Source of the DNA: Planctomycetaceae bacterium
Lineage (GTDB): Bacteria > Planctomycetota > Phycisphaerae > Phycisphaerales > SM1A02
Assembly: GCA_027490145.1 (NCBI GenBank)
Contig: JAIXYQ010000009.1
Coordinates: forward strand, 124,001-188,000
Direction of reading: 5' to 3'
DNA: 64,000 nucleotides
This document shows positions 16,649-24,661 of the stretch, piece by piece. The notes beneath the pieces are model-generated. The model was given only the letters and a program-made list of their open reading frames with translations, was not told the DNA's origin and did not search any database. Positions within the stretch are counted from its first letter, which is position 1. Each line of letters begins with the position of its first letter. The position numbers and the translations under genes were made by a program.

Positions 16649-18301
16649 TCAGAACCCCTGGCCTTCGACCACGGTGTAGTTGCACGAGCCGACCGGCGTC
16701 GAGCCCACGCTGACGCCCTTGATGACGGCGTTGAGCGTGGGGGCAAAGATCAGGTGAAGCGTCTGGTCTCCTGCCGAACTGACGTTCGGAAGGTCTTCGA
16801 GCTTGGTGATCGGCTTGGTGGCGTCCAGTCGGACGCGCACCTTGTCCTTCTGCTGCCAGAAGAAGCCGATCGGCTGGAAGGTGCGGCCGTTGGCATCGAC
16901 CAGGACCAGCGGCTTGTCCTTGAACTGCCGCTTCAACTCATGCAGGTCGACCGCGGCCTTGCCGCGCGTGACGTTGAGTCGGACGATGGCGGTTCCATCG
17001 GGCGCGAAGAACCCCTTGATGGCGCCGCTCTTGGCGGCAGTGGAAAAACCACCCTTCGGGAACTCGTAGTCGCCCTGCTTGAGGAAGTTGGACTTCTTGC
17101 CTTCGAAGGCGAGGAAGGTCCCGATGTTGTTGAGGTTCAGCTGGAGCGGGCTGACCGAGTTCACGTTGTCGATGCCATCCGCGCCTTCCGGGACTTCCCG
17201 TGCGCTCGAAAAGTCCACCGGTGCCGAGGAGGACGCCGAGCCGCCCTCGACCTCGAGGACCGAAGCCATGGACTTGCCCTGCGGTTCCGGCAAGCGGATC
17301 CGCAGGCCCTTCAGGAAGACATGGTCCGGGACCTGGCCGGCGAAGACGGCGGCAGGGAACACCAGCACGACCTTGGCCGTTTGTGTTCCCGGAGCGCTGG
17401 TGACGTAGTTCGCCGTGTCATCGAATGGGAAGAGTTCGCGGCCCGCCTGCGCGCCGTCCTGGGTCCATTGGAGCGGGAACGCGACCGTGCGATTCTTGGC
17501 GCAGAGCAGCCGGGCCTGTGCGCCGGTCATGATGAACTGCTCGCCACCGTCGTAGGTCGTCGCGTCAAAGGTCACACCGACCGCGTACGCCCCGGGCTGG
17601 CCATCGGCGGCGCTGTACTTCTCGTCGTACCAGAACCCGTCGAGGGTGACGCCCGAGGGCGCCACGGCCGTGCGTCCGACGCCGGCGCTCCAGGTGTCGC
17701 GGTGCAGGCCGAAGGCCACGTCGGTGAGGTTCGGCTGGAGCTTGGCAAGGCCGAGCGCAGAGAACGGTCGGAAGGCGCCCATGCCTCCGCGACCACCCAG
17801 CGTGTTGTAGACGGCTTCCGTGACCTGCATCGGATTGGGAAGCGGGGCCATCGTGTTCATGCGCGCGGGCTGTGCACTGCTTGACTGGTCGCGAACGAAG
17901 CCGCGGAAGCCCATGACCTCGTTGGTGCTCTGGACGAATCCGCAGGCAAGGCCCGCCATGCCGATGCAGAGCACACCGGCGCCGAGGCCGAAGATCGCGC
18001 CGCCGAGCTTGTCGAGCAGGGGGTGGAAGCGCATGTTGGCCGGAATGAACCGCTCGGTGATCACCCGTGCCAGCAGCAGGTACACGATGAACTGCCCGCC
18101 GAGCGAGAGGCCCCATGCGTAGTTGTCGATGAAGCCGCCGCGCAGCATCAGGTGGGCGCCGGGTTCCCAGAGCGCAAGCGCCACGGCGCCGGCGCACAGC
18201 GTGCACAGGAAGAACTGGACGCTGCTGAAGAAGCCCTGCGCAGACCACCAATAGGCGATCAGCGCGATGAGGACCCAGAGAATGATCGAGAAGAGATCCA
18301 T
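16649..18301 (-). CDS. CvpA-like membrane protein with long C-terminal domain
   Basis: A 550-residue protein. Residues ~1-130 hold about four membrane segments arranged like CvpA (colicin V production family), including the GFIDNYAWGLSLGG and PANMRFHPLLDKLGGAIFGL segments. The remaining ~400 residues are soluble, mostly beta, with no domain I can name. CvpA proteins are associated with membrane and cell-wall homeostasis. It is the last gene of a pilT, PilB-like, CvpA-like run, 9 bp after the preceding gene, so the large domain may work with that motor system. That link is inference from operon position only. Confidence 0.75.
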   Translation of the reverse strand: MDLFSIILWVLIALIAYWWSAQGFFSSVQFFLCTLCAGAVALALWEPGAHLMLRGGFIDNYAWGLSLGGQFIVYLLLARVITERFIPANMRFHPLLDKLGGAIFGLGAGVLCIGMAGLACGFVQSTNEVMGFRGFVRDQSSSAQPARMNTMAPLPNPMQVTEAVYNTLGGRGGMGAFRPFSALGLAKLQPNLTDVAFGLHRDTWSAGVGRTAVAPSGVTLDGFWYDEKYSAADGQPGAYAVGVTFDATTYDGGEQFIMTGAQARLLCAKNRTVAFPLQWTQDGAQAGRELFPFDDTANYVTSAPGTQTAKVVLVFPAAVFAGQVPDHVFLKGLRIRLPEPQGKSMASVLEVEGGSASSSAPVDFSSAREVPEGADGIDNVNSVSPLQLNLNNIGTFLAFEGKKSNFLKQGDYEFPKGGFSTAAKSGAIKGFFAPDGTAIVRLNVTRGKAAVDLHELKRQFKDKPLVLVDANGRTFQPIGFFWQQKDKVRVRLDATKPITKLEDLPNVSSAGDQTLHLIFAPTLNAVIKGVSVGSTPVGSCNYTVVEGQGF

Positions 18302-18310
18302 GGTCGTTCC

Positions 18311-20068
18311 TCAGGCCTTCGGTGCCGGCTTGGTGGGTGCAGGGGACGCAGGCTTGGCGGTGCCCGGCGCGGCGGCCGGCTTGGCTCCCGCGGATGGGGC
18401 GGCCGGCTTCACTGCCGCGAAGGCGCGCGCCACGTCCTCGACGGTGGTTCGTCCATCACGCACCGCCATGAGGGCCGACTCCTGCATGAGCATCATGCGA
18501 AGGTTGCGCCGGGCGTGCTGGTACGCCCCGGCGATGTCGTTGCGCGACAGGAGCTTGCGGCCTTCGTCATCGATCGGCATGACCTCGTGGATGCCGGTGA
18601 GCCCGAAGTAGCCGGTGCCGCGGCAGACTTCGCAGGCCTCTTCGCGGCCGTTCTTCGCCAACACCTTGCCGCTGGCACGGGCCAGTTCGATGGTCTTGCC
18701 CGCCGGAAGGCCCAGACGCTTGGCCTGGTCAGCGGAGCAGGGGCCCATGATCTTGCAGGCCGGGCACGGAACGCGCAGCAGGCGCTGCGACACCACGGCC
18801 TTGAGGCCTCGGGCCGCGTCGCCGGCGCTGCCGACGGCCTTGATCCAGTGTGCCAGGGCCAACTGCACGCCGTCGACCGGCAGGCCAACGTAGGTCAACA
18901 CCTGGTTGCCGGACGCGTCGCTGATGACCTTTGCGGTTCCCGGGTCGGCCACGTCGGACGCGAACACGACGTCGGGACCGCGGCGGATGATCGAGCGAAG
19001 CGTGGTCGCGAAGTCGGACTGACTGGTGGAATCGAACTGGAGCTGGTCCACGCCATCGAGCCGCAGGTCGACGCTGCGCTCCAGAGTCTTGACGCTGCTG
19101 GTGAAGGCGTCGTGCCGGGAGAGCATGGCATACGCCATGGTCGTGAGGCCGAATCCGGTCGGGGCGCAGAGGAGGATGATGCCCTCGCGGCCGGGAAGGT
19201 CGCGGGTGGGTTCGAGCAGGGCGAGATGCTGCTTGGTGAAGCCGAGGTCCGCGAAGTCACGCTTGAGCTGCTCGTCGCGGTTGAAGTCGATGCGCATCGA
19301 CTGGCCGGTGGTCGACCCACTCGTGGTGATGGTCAGTTCCTTGGAGCCCAGGCTCGTCTGCACGGTGACCTTGCCGACCTGGCGACGACGCCGCTCGTTG
19401 ACATCGAGCCCCGCATGCTTCTTGATGTAGTCCATCACCTTTCCGCCGAGCTCGGCGGTCAGGGCGTCGCGCTTGACCGGCATGGCGTCGACGACGTCCA
19501 CGACGCCCACGCTGCCCTGGAGCGACTGCACCTGCGTGCGGCTCGCGCGAGCCGCGATCGCCTCGCCCAGCACGCGCTCGGCGGCCTGGTGCACCTCGAG
19601 CAGCGGATCGTCCTTGCCGGGCACCTTCGCCTTCTCGCCGCGTCCGACGAGGAACACCAGGTTGGCCGCGGCGGCGTTCTTCTGTGCCTTGCGCTCCTCG
19701 GCCCGTTCCTTGAGCTTCGAGATCATCGAGAGCCGGAACTGCTTGCCCGCGGGCACCTGCTTGTCGCGCCACTTCCAGTACCCCACCAGGATGCCGGCCT
19801 CGATCAGCAGCGTGACGAGCCAGCCCGCGAACGGGACGAGCAGGCCGACGGCGACGGCGATGATGCCTCCGGCCATGAGCGCCGGGTTGATCCAACCGAA
19901 GCCACCCTTGTTGAGGTTGAACGCGGTCGCATCCTTCTCGATCTTCGACGAGATCAACCAGGCATACGGGGCGTACGCGGCGAGCGTGAGCACCGGCGTG
20001 ACGGGATTCAGCAGGATCGCCGTGTCGCCGACGGCCAGGAGGGCAGTGGTCATGGTGTTCAGGCTCAT
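18311..20068 (-). CDS. PilB/GspE-family secretion ATPase with degenerate Walker A
   Basis: A 585-residue type II/IV secretion ATPase homologue. Two or more membrane segments lie within ~10-95, unusual for a PilB. The ATPase-like core is ~245-500. The Walker A is APTGFGLTT (302-310): the invariant lysine is leucine at 308. The Walker B region PDVVFASDVADP (365-376) has the usual GE-x-RD changed to SD-x-AD. The zinc-site cysteines typical of PilB/GspE remain (C435, C438, C479, C482). The C-terminus is an Ala/Pro/Lys tail. It is probably unable to hydrolyse ATP and may act as a membrane-anchored partner of the intact PilT encoded just upstream (31-bp gap). Confidence 0.85.
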   Translation of the reverse strand: MSLNTMTTALLAVGDTAILLNPVTPVLTLAAYAPYAWLISSKIEKDATAFNLNKGGFGWINPALMAGGIIAVAVGLLVPFAGWLVTLLIEAGILVGYWKWRDKQVPAGKQFRLSMISKLKERAEERKAQKNAAAANLVFLVGRGEKAKVPGKDDPLLEVHQAAERVLGEAIAARASRTQVQSLQGSVGVVDVVDAMPVKRDALTAELGGKVMDYIKKHAGLDVNERRRRQVGKVTVQTSLGSKELTITTSGSTTGQSMRIDFNRDEQLKRDFADLGFTKQHLALLEPTRDLPGREGIILLCAPTGFGLTTMAYAMLSRHDAFTSSVKTLERSVDLRLDGVDQLQFDSTSQSDFATTLRSIIRRGPDVVFASDVADPGTAKVISDASGNQVLTYVGLPVDGVQLALAHWIKAVGSAGDAARGLKAVVSQRLLRVPCPACKIMGPCSADQAKRLGLPAGKTIELARASGKVLAKNGREEACEVCRGTGYFGLTGIHEVMPIDDEGRKLLSRNDIAGAYQHARRNLRMMLMQESALMAVRDGRTTVEDVARAFAAVKPAAPSAGAKPAAAPGTAKPASPAPTKPAPKA

Positions 20069-20099
20069 CTGGGGTCGCTCATCGTGGTTCCCGGGGGCG

Positions 20100-21239
20100 T
20101 CAGCGGATGCCCTTCAGGCGCATCTTGAGCTCTTCGGGCTTGGGCGTCGCCTGCAGGGCGACGTTCTGGTGGACGTATTCCTTCTCGACCAGGCCGACGA
20201 GGCTGCTCGTGAAGTCGAGCATGCCTTCGTGGTGGCTGTTCTTGATGATCTCGAGCAGCTCGCCCTCGCGGCCTTCGAGGATGTACTTCTGCACGCCGGG
20301 CGTGTTGATCAGGATCTCGATGGCGGGAATGCGGCCGATGTTCGCGTGGAGCGTGGGAAGCAACTTCTGGTAGATGATGGCGCGAAGGTTGTAGGCCATC
20401 AGCTTGCGGATCTGCTCGCGCTCCTGCTCGGGGAACAGGTCATAGATGCGGCCGAAGGTCTGCCAGGCACTCGAGGCGTGGATCGTCCCGAACACCAGGT
20501 GGCCCGTCTCGGCGGCACGGATGGCGGCTTCGAAGGTCTCGTAGTCGCGCATTTCGCCGACGAGCACGACGTCGGGATTCTCACGGACCAGGGCGCGGAG
20601 CGCGTCGTTGAAGTTCGTGCAGTCGATGCCGATCTCGCGCTGGTTGATGGTGGCCTTCTTGTCCTCGAAGATGTACTCGATCGGGTCCTCGATCGTGATG
20701 ATGTGCACCTTCTTGCGCTCGTTCACGTAGTCGAGCATGCTGGCGATGCTCGTGCTCTTGCCGGACCCGGTCACCCCGCTGAAGAGGATCAGGCCCTGGG
20801 CCGCCATGGCGACGTCGCCGAGCGACGGCGGCAGGAAGAGGTCCTCGAACTTCTTGATGTTGCTGGTGATGAGACGGGCCGCGAGCGCCGGCTTGCCGCG
20901 GGCCATGAACATGTTCACGCGGAACCGGCGGCCCTTCTCGAAGTCGTACGCGAAGTCGATCGACCCCATGCGCTCGAAGTGGTTGAGCTGGTTCGGATCG
21001 AGCACGTCCTTCGCCACCTGGAACATCAGGTCCTCGGTGCAGGGGCCGGTCGCCAGGTCCTTCAGCGCGCCACGGTGGCGGATGCGCGGCGGGAGGCCCG
21101 ACTTGACGATCAGGTCGCTGCCCTCGAGCTGGACGATGGACGCCATCCAGCTGAGCCAGGCCTTCTTGCCCTCTCCCGGTGAGGTGCCGCGGTTCTTGGT
21201 ATTGACGGGGACGAGGAGTTCGTTGCGCGAAATGGACAC
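20100..21239 (-). CDS. pilT: Twitching-motility ATPase PilT/PilU
   Basis: A 379-residue retraction ATPase of type IV pili: a hexameric cytosolic motor that depolymerises pilin. It has an intact Walker A (SGVTGSGKSTS), Asp box, Walker B (NPDVVLVGEMRD), AIRAAETGHLVFGTIH with the His box, and a PilT-like C-terminus. The start is GTG 21239 with GGAG at good spacing; the longer ATG start at 21314 adds 25 unrelated residues. It is first in an operon with the degenerate PilB-like and CvpA-like genes. No pilin or PilC gene is in the window, so pilus assembly genes, if any, are elsewhere. Confidence 0.92.
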   Translation of the reverse strand: MSISRNELLVPVNTKNRGTSPGEGKKAWLSWMASIVQLEGSDLIVKSGLPPRIRHRGALKDLATGPCTEDLMFQVAKDVLDPNQLNHFERMGSIDFAYDFEKGRRFRVNMFMARGKPALAARLITSNIKKFEDLFLPPSLGDVAMAAQGLILFSGVTGSGKSTSIASMLDYVNERKKVHIITIEDPIEYIFEDKKATINQREIGIDCTNFNDALRALVRENPDVVLVGEMRDYETFEAAIRAAETGHLVFGTIHASSAWQTFGRIYDLFPEQEREQIRKLMAYNLRAIIYQKLLPTLHANIGRIPAIEILINTPGVQKYILEGREGELLEIIKNSHHEGMLDFTSSLVGLVEKEYVHQNVALQATPKPEELKMRLKGIR

Positions 21240-21345
21240 GGGATCGCTCCGGGGGTCGTGGGCCGCCTTGAGGCAGGTCAGGGAGGGTAACACAGGATTC
21301 GCGCGACGCCGCACCCGGTTTGCGCTCCGGTGCGACGCGGCCCGA

Positions 21346-21374
21346 TTGACAGGTCCGCCCGCGGTGGCGATATT
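21346..21374 (+). promoter_or_regulatory. guaB promoter, probably giving a leaderless mRNA
   Basis: A perfect TTGACA -35 (21346-21351), a 17-bp spacer and GATATT as -10 (21369-21374). Only 5 nt separate the -10 from the guaB ATG at 21380, so the expected transcription start coincides with the start codon. No Shine-Dalgarno is present. Confidence 0.75.
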
Positions 21375-21379
21375 CCGGC

Positions 21380-22846
21380 ATGGAAGGCAAGATCATCCAG
21401 GACGGCATCACCTTCGACGATGTCCTCCTGATTCCCCGCGCGAGTTCCGTCACCCCCGACCGCGCCGACACGTCCACCCAGCTCACGCGCTCGATCCGCC
21501 TCAACATCCCGCTGGTCTCGGCGCCGATGGACACGGTCACCGAAGGTGCGATGGCACGCGCGCTGGCTCAGGAAGGCGGCATCGGCTTCATCCACAAGAA
21601 CATGGCCATCGCGGCGCAGGCGCGCGAAGTCGCCAAGGTCAAGCGCAGCGAGAACGGCGTCATCACCGATCCGGTCACGCTGGGGGCGGCGGACACGGTC
21701 GAGCACGCCATGGCGCTGATGAAGGAGCAGGGCGTCAGCGGGTTCCCCGTGGTGGATGCCGGCGGCAAGCCCGTGGGCATCGTCACGCGCCGCGACATGA
21801 AGTTCATCGCCGGCGCGCCGGGCGTGACCAAGGTCAGCGACATCATGAGTTCGACGCTCGTCACGGCGCGCCATGACGTGGGGCTGGAGGAGGCCGGCCG
21901 CCTGATGACCAAGGCACGCGTCGAGAAGCTGCTGCTGCTGCACCCGGATGGGCGTCTCGCCGGGCTCGTGACGATGCGGGACATCGACAACACGCGCCGG
22001 TATCCCCACGCCAGCCGGGACGCACGCGGTCGCCTGCGCGTCGGGGCCGCGGTGGGGGTGAACCAGCTCGATCGGGTCGAGGCGCTCATGGCCGCCGGCG
22101 TGGACGTGATCGGCATCGACACCGCGCATGGCCACAGCGCGAACGTGATCGAGACCGTGCGCCAGGTGAAGAAGCGCTTCGACATCCCGGTGGTCGCGGG
22201 CAACGTCGGAACGGCCGATGCGACCAAGGCCCTCATCGATGCGGGAGCCGATGCCGTCAAGGTCGGCATCGGGCCTGGTTCCATCTGCACCACGCGCGTG
22301 GTCACCGGCGTGGGCATGCCGCAGATCACCGCCGTCATGAATGCGGTGTCCGCCGCGTCGAGCGCCGGCGTCCCGGTCATCGCCGACGGTGGCATCCGCC
22401 AATCCGGCGACATCGCCAAGGCCCTTGCGGCCGGCGCGCACTGCGTGATGCTCGGCGGGCTGTTCGCAGGGCTCGACGAGAGCCCGGGCGAGCAGGTCCT
22501 GCACCGTGGCCGTCGCTTCAAGACCTATCGCGGCATGGGCAGTGAAGGTGCGATGGCGGCCGGCAGCGCCGATCGCTATGCCCAGGGCGGCAGCACGAAG
22601 TTCGTGCCCGAAGGCGTCGAGGGGATGGTGCCGTACCGCGGGCCGCTCTCGGAGTTCGTCTTCCAGATGGTGGGTGGCCTCCGCTCGGCGATGGGGTACT
22701 GCGGATGCGCGACGCTCGATGAGTTCCGTCGTGATGCGCGCTTCGTCCGGATCTCGGCGGCGACGGTCGTCGAGAACCATCCCCACAGCATCCAGATCAC
22801 GCGCGAGGCCCCCAACTACTCCCGAGGCGGCGTCGACGGCGGCTGA
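21380..22846 (+). CDS. guaB: Inosine-5'-monophosphate dehydrogenase
   Basis: GuaB oxidises IMP to XMP with NAD+, the committed step to guanine nucleotides. The 488-residue protein has the normal layout: N-terminal barrel strand ([17 protein letters not shown]), a CBS pair at ~95-205, then the rest of the barrel with the catalytic Cys303 in GPGSICTTR and the mobile-flap region ([10 protein letters not shown]). Nothing essential is missing. It is probably translated from a leaderless transcript (see promoter). A 7-bp-stem hairpin (22864-22881) follows the stop without a T-tract, and tRNA-Leu comes next. Confidence 0.97.
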   Translation: MEGKIIQDGITFDDVLLIPRASSVTPDRADTSTQLTRSIRLNIPLVSAPMDTVTEGAMARALAQEGGIGFIHKNMAIAAQAREVAKVKRSENGVITDPVTLGAADTVEHAMALMKEQGVSGFPVVDAGGKPVGIVTRRDMKFIAGAPGVTKVSDIMSSTLVTARHDVGLEEAGRLMTKARVEKLLLLHPDGRLAGLVTMRDIDNTRRYPHASRDARGRLRVGAAVGVNQLDRVEALMAAGVDVIGIDTAHGHSANVIETVRQVKKRFDIPVVAGNVGTADATKALIDAGADAVKVGIGPGSICTTRVVTGVGMPQITAVMNAVSAASSAGVPVIADGGIRQSGDIAKALAAGAHCVMLGGLFAGLDESPGEQVLHRGRRFKTYRGMGSEGAMAAGSADRYAQGGSTKFVPEGVEGMVPYRGPLSEFVFQMVGGLRSAMGYCGCATLDEFRRDARFVRISAATVVENHPHSIQITREAPNYSRGGVDGG

Positions 22847-22885
22847 GTGGGTAGGATGGGCCGGGCGGCGTTCACGCCGCCGAGC

Positions 22886-22970
22886 GCCGGTGTGGCGGAA
22901 CTGGCAGACGCGACGGATTCAAAATCCGTTTCCCCCTAAAGGAGTGCAGGTTCGATTCCTGTCACCGGCA
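22886..22970 (+). tRNA. tRNA-Leu (anticodon CAA)
   Basis: An 85-nt class II tRNA: acceptor GCCGGTG/CACCGGC, anticodon stem ACGGA/TCCGT with loop TTCAAAA (anticodon CAA, reads UUG), a long variable arm as expected for Leu, T loop TTCGATT and discriminator A. CCA is not encoded (TCA follows). A TAGGAT hexamer at 22852-22857 may be its -10 box. Confidence 0.95.
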
Positions 22971-22975
22971 TCAGC

Positions 22976-23001
22976 GGCCCGGCCCAGTGCCGGGCCGTTT
23001 T
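22976..23001 (+). terminator. Rho-independent terminator after tRNA-Leu
   Basis: A perfect 8-bp stem GGCCCGGC/GCCGGGCC with a 5-nt loop, followed by GTTTT, 5 nt after the tRNA end. Confidence 0.88.
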
Positions 23002-23037
23002 CCTGTGGGACGGTCACGGGCGTGGATCGACTGCGCC

Positions 23038-23043
23038 TACCGT
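23038..23043 (+). promoter_or_regulatory. -10-like hexamer 6 nt before ATG 23050
   Basis: TACCGT ends 6 nt before the start codon; there is no Shine-Dalgarno, so the mRNA is probably leaderless. The -35 region is poor. Confidence 0.45.
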
Positions 23044-23049
23044 GTGGCG

Positions 23050-23820
23050 ATGAGGATCGTTGCGCTCTCGTGCCTTCTCCTTGCCGCGTGCGGTGATGCG
23101 ATGCCGGCCGATCGGCCAGTGCTGCCGACCATCCCGGCACAGGCCATCAAGGCCCGTGCGCCCGAGCCACCGGCGCCGCTCTATGGAGCCTGTGAACAGA
23201 GCCCCGACGGGATCGGCAAGACCTTCATGGATCGCGAGATCGCCGAGGTGATGGGCCACCAAGGTGCCGGCTGGCTCGAACGCCCCACACGGGAGCGGGA
23301 AGAGCGCACCGATGTCCTGGTCCAGCTGCTGGGCGTGAAGGATGGTTCGACGGTTGCGGACATCGGCTGCGGCAGCGGCTATTTCTGCAGGCGCATCGCG
23401 GAGCGTGCGCCGGGTGCGACCGTGCTCGGCGTCGACATCGAGCCTGAGATGCTCGACATCCTGGTGCAGACGGCGGAGGAGGAAGGGCTGGACTCCGTCA
23501 AGCCGGTCCTGGGCCGCATCGATGACTGCGCGCTCGGTGAATCCAGCGTGGATGTGGTGCTGATGGTCGACGCCTACCACGAGTTCAGCGAGCCTTGGGC
23601 GATGCTGCAGTCGATCCGACGTGCGCTGCGACCGGGGGGCATGCTGGTGCTGGTGGAGTACCGCGAGGAGGACCCCATGGTCTTCATCAAGCCGCACCAC
23701 AAGATGAGCGAGGCCCAGGCACGCAAGGAACTGGAGGCCGCTGGATTCTGGTGGGCCGGCACGAGCGCTGCGCTGCCGCAGCAGCACGTGATGTTCTTCA
23801 CGCCCACGCTTGAGCCCTGA
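23050..23820 (+). CDS. Lipoprotein with class I SAM-methyltransferase domain
   Basis: A 256-residue protein. The N-terminus is a lipoprotein signal (ALSCLLLAACGD; lipidation at the Cys of LLAAC). Residues ~85-245 form a class I methyltransferase fold with motif I VADIGCGSGYFCRR, an acidic LGVDIEPEM after strand 2 and SIRRALRPGGMLVLVEY as the later core motif. SAM is a cytosolic cofactor, so an exported methyltransferase is puzzling; the fold may bind another ligand or the protein may face the cytosol. The ATG at 23050 is preferred because it directly precedes the lipoprotein signal. It is flanked by the tRNA-Leu terminator and the imu cassette. Confidence 0.82.
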   Translation: MRIVALSCLLLAACGDAMPADRPVLPTIPAQAIKARAPEPPAPLYGACEQSPDGIGKTFMDREIAEVMGHQGAGWLERPTREREERTDVLVQLLGVKDGSTVADIGCGSGYFCRRIAERAPGATVLGVDIEPEMLDILVQTAEEEGLDSVKPVLGRIDDCALGESSVDVVLMVDAYHEFSEPWAMLQSIRRALRPGGMLVLVEYREEDPMVFIKPHHKMSEAQARKELEAAGFWWAGTSAALPQQHVMFFTPTLEP

Positions 23821-23863
23821 CGGCGGCGATTGCTTGCAGATCCCCGTCACGGGGGCTGGCGTT

Positions 23864-23876
23864 GTCCGTTGCGGAC
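23864..23876. promoter_or_regulatory. Inverted repeat upstream of imuA (possible operator)
   Basis: GTCCGTTGCGGAC, a 5-bp dyad, overlaps a possible -35 (TTGTCC, 23862-23867); a weak -10 (TAACAA) follows at 23884. It does not match the CGAAC-N4-GTTCG box near lexA. Its role in imu regulation is speculative. Confidence 0.3.
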
Positions 23877-23932
23877 GGTACCCTAACAAAGACCGTACAT
23901 CGGCGCAAGGCAGCGCCCTCCCAAAGGCTCTC

Positions 23933-24649
23933 ATGCTCGCTCCCGAACTCCTCGAACGCCTTGCCCTCATGCAGGATCCCTGGCAGCACCACGCTCCCAC
24001 GCTGGCAGCACCGTGGCAGATACCGCTGCACGGGGTGCACGAGTGGGTGATGGGCGGCCCCATCGACCAACCCCCCATGCATGCGTTCCTTGGCATGCTC
24101 GGCATGCTCGATGTGGTCGGCGCGGTCTCCGCCGCGGTGCATCCTCACGCTTCGCGGGCTGACGGTGCCGGACCGTGCGTGGCCTGGATTGGTCAATCGG
24201 TCATGCCATCGGCAGTGGTCATGCACCGGTGGGGCATGGACCTTCGCCATCATGTGCAGATCCCCGGCGCGCGCACGCCCGCCGAGCGACTCTGGGCCTT
24301 CGAGGAAGCCGCCCGATCGGCTCGTTGCCTCGCCATCATCGTCGATGCAGGTGGATGGAACGCCGCCATGTCGCGTCGGGCCCAGCTGGCCAGTTCCTGG
24401 CAGCCTGCCCGCGTGCCCGTCCTGGCCTTGGCATGGCGCCCGCAGCATGAGTCCACCGTGCGCAGTGCGTGCACCACGCGCTGGCTGGTGCAGCCACTGC
24501 ATGATCCAGCCGATGGCCATGCGCGGCCTGCGTGGCGCATCAGCACGCTGCGGGATCGCCGCGGCACGCTTGCCCATGATGCGGCACACTGCATCCTGCG
24601 GGAACCCGACACGGGCACACGCACCATGCCGTGGGCCATCGCCTCCTGA
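23933..24649 (+). CDS. imuA: ImuA-like protein (SOS mutasome)
   Basis: A 238-residue protein, first gene of an imuA-imuB-dnaE2 cassette. ImuA proteins are diverged RecA-like proteins needed for damage-induced mutagenesis with ImuB and DnaE2. Supporting segments are IPLHGVHEWVMGG near the N-terminus and RLWAFEEAARSARCLAIIVD, where the family has a WAxEEALRS-type helix. No Walker A is present. The ATG at 23933 is chosen; the ORF is open upstream to 23810 but those residues resemble nothing. imuB starts 12 bp downstream. Assignment relies as much on gene order as on the weak sequence match. Confidence 0.8.
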   Translation: MLAPELLERLALMQDPWQHHAPTLAAPWQIPLHGVHEWVMGGPIDQPPMHAFLGMLGMLDVVGAVSAAVHPHASRADGAGPCVAWIGQSVMPSAVVMHRWGMDLRHHVQIPGARTPAERLWAFEEAARSARCLAIIVDAGGWNAAMSRRAQLASSWQPARVPVLALAWRPQHESTVRSACTTRWLVQPLHDPADGHARPAWRISTLRDRRGTLAHDAAHCILREPDTGTRTMPWAIAS

Positions 24650-24661
24650 TGGGCATGCGCC

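Noticed and set aside
21278-22786. A 502-codon minus-strand frame over guaB
   Set aside because: Antisense to an intact, fully motif-supported guaB.
22864-22881. Rho-independent terminator for guaB
   Set aside because: A 7-bp stem exists but no T-tract follows; the tRNA-Leu gene begins 4 nt later.
23862-23889. A LexA box in front of imuA
   Set aside because: No CGAAC-N4-GTTCG match or near match was found; only an unrelated dyad is present.
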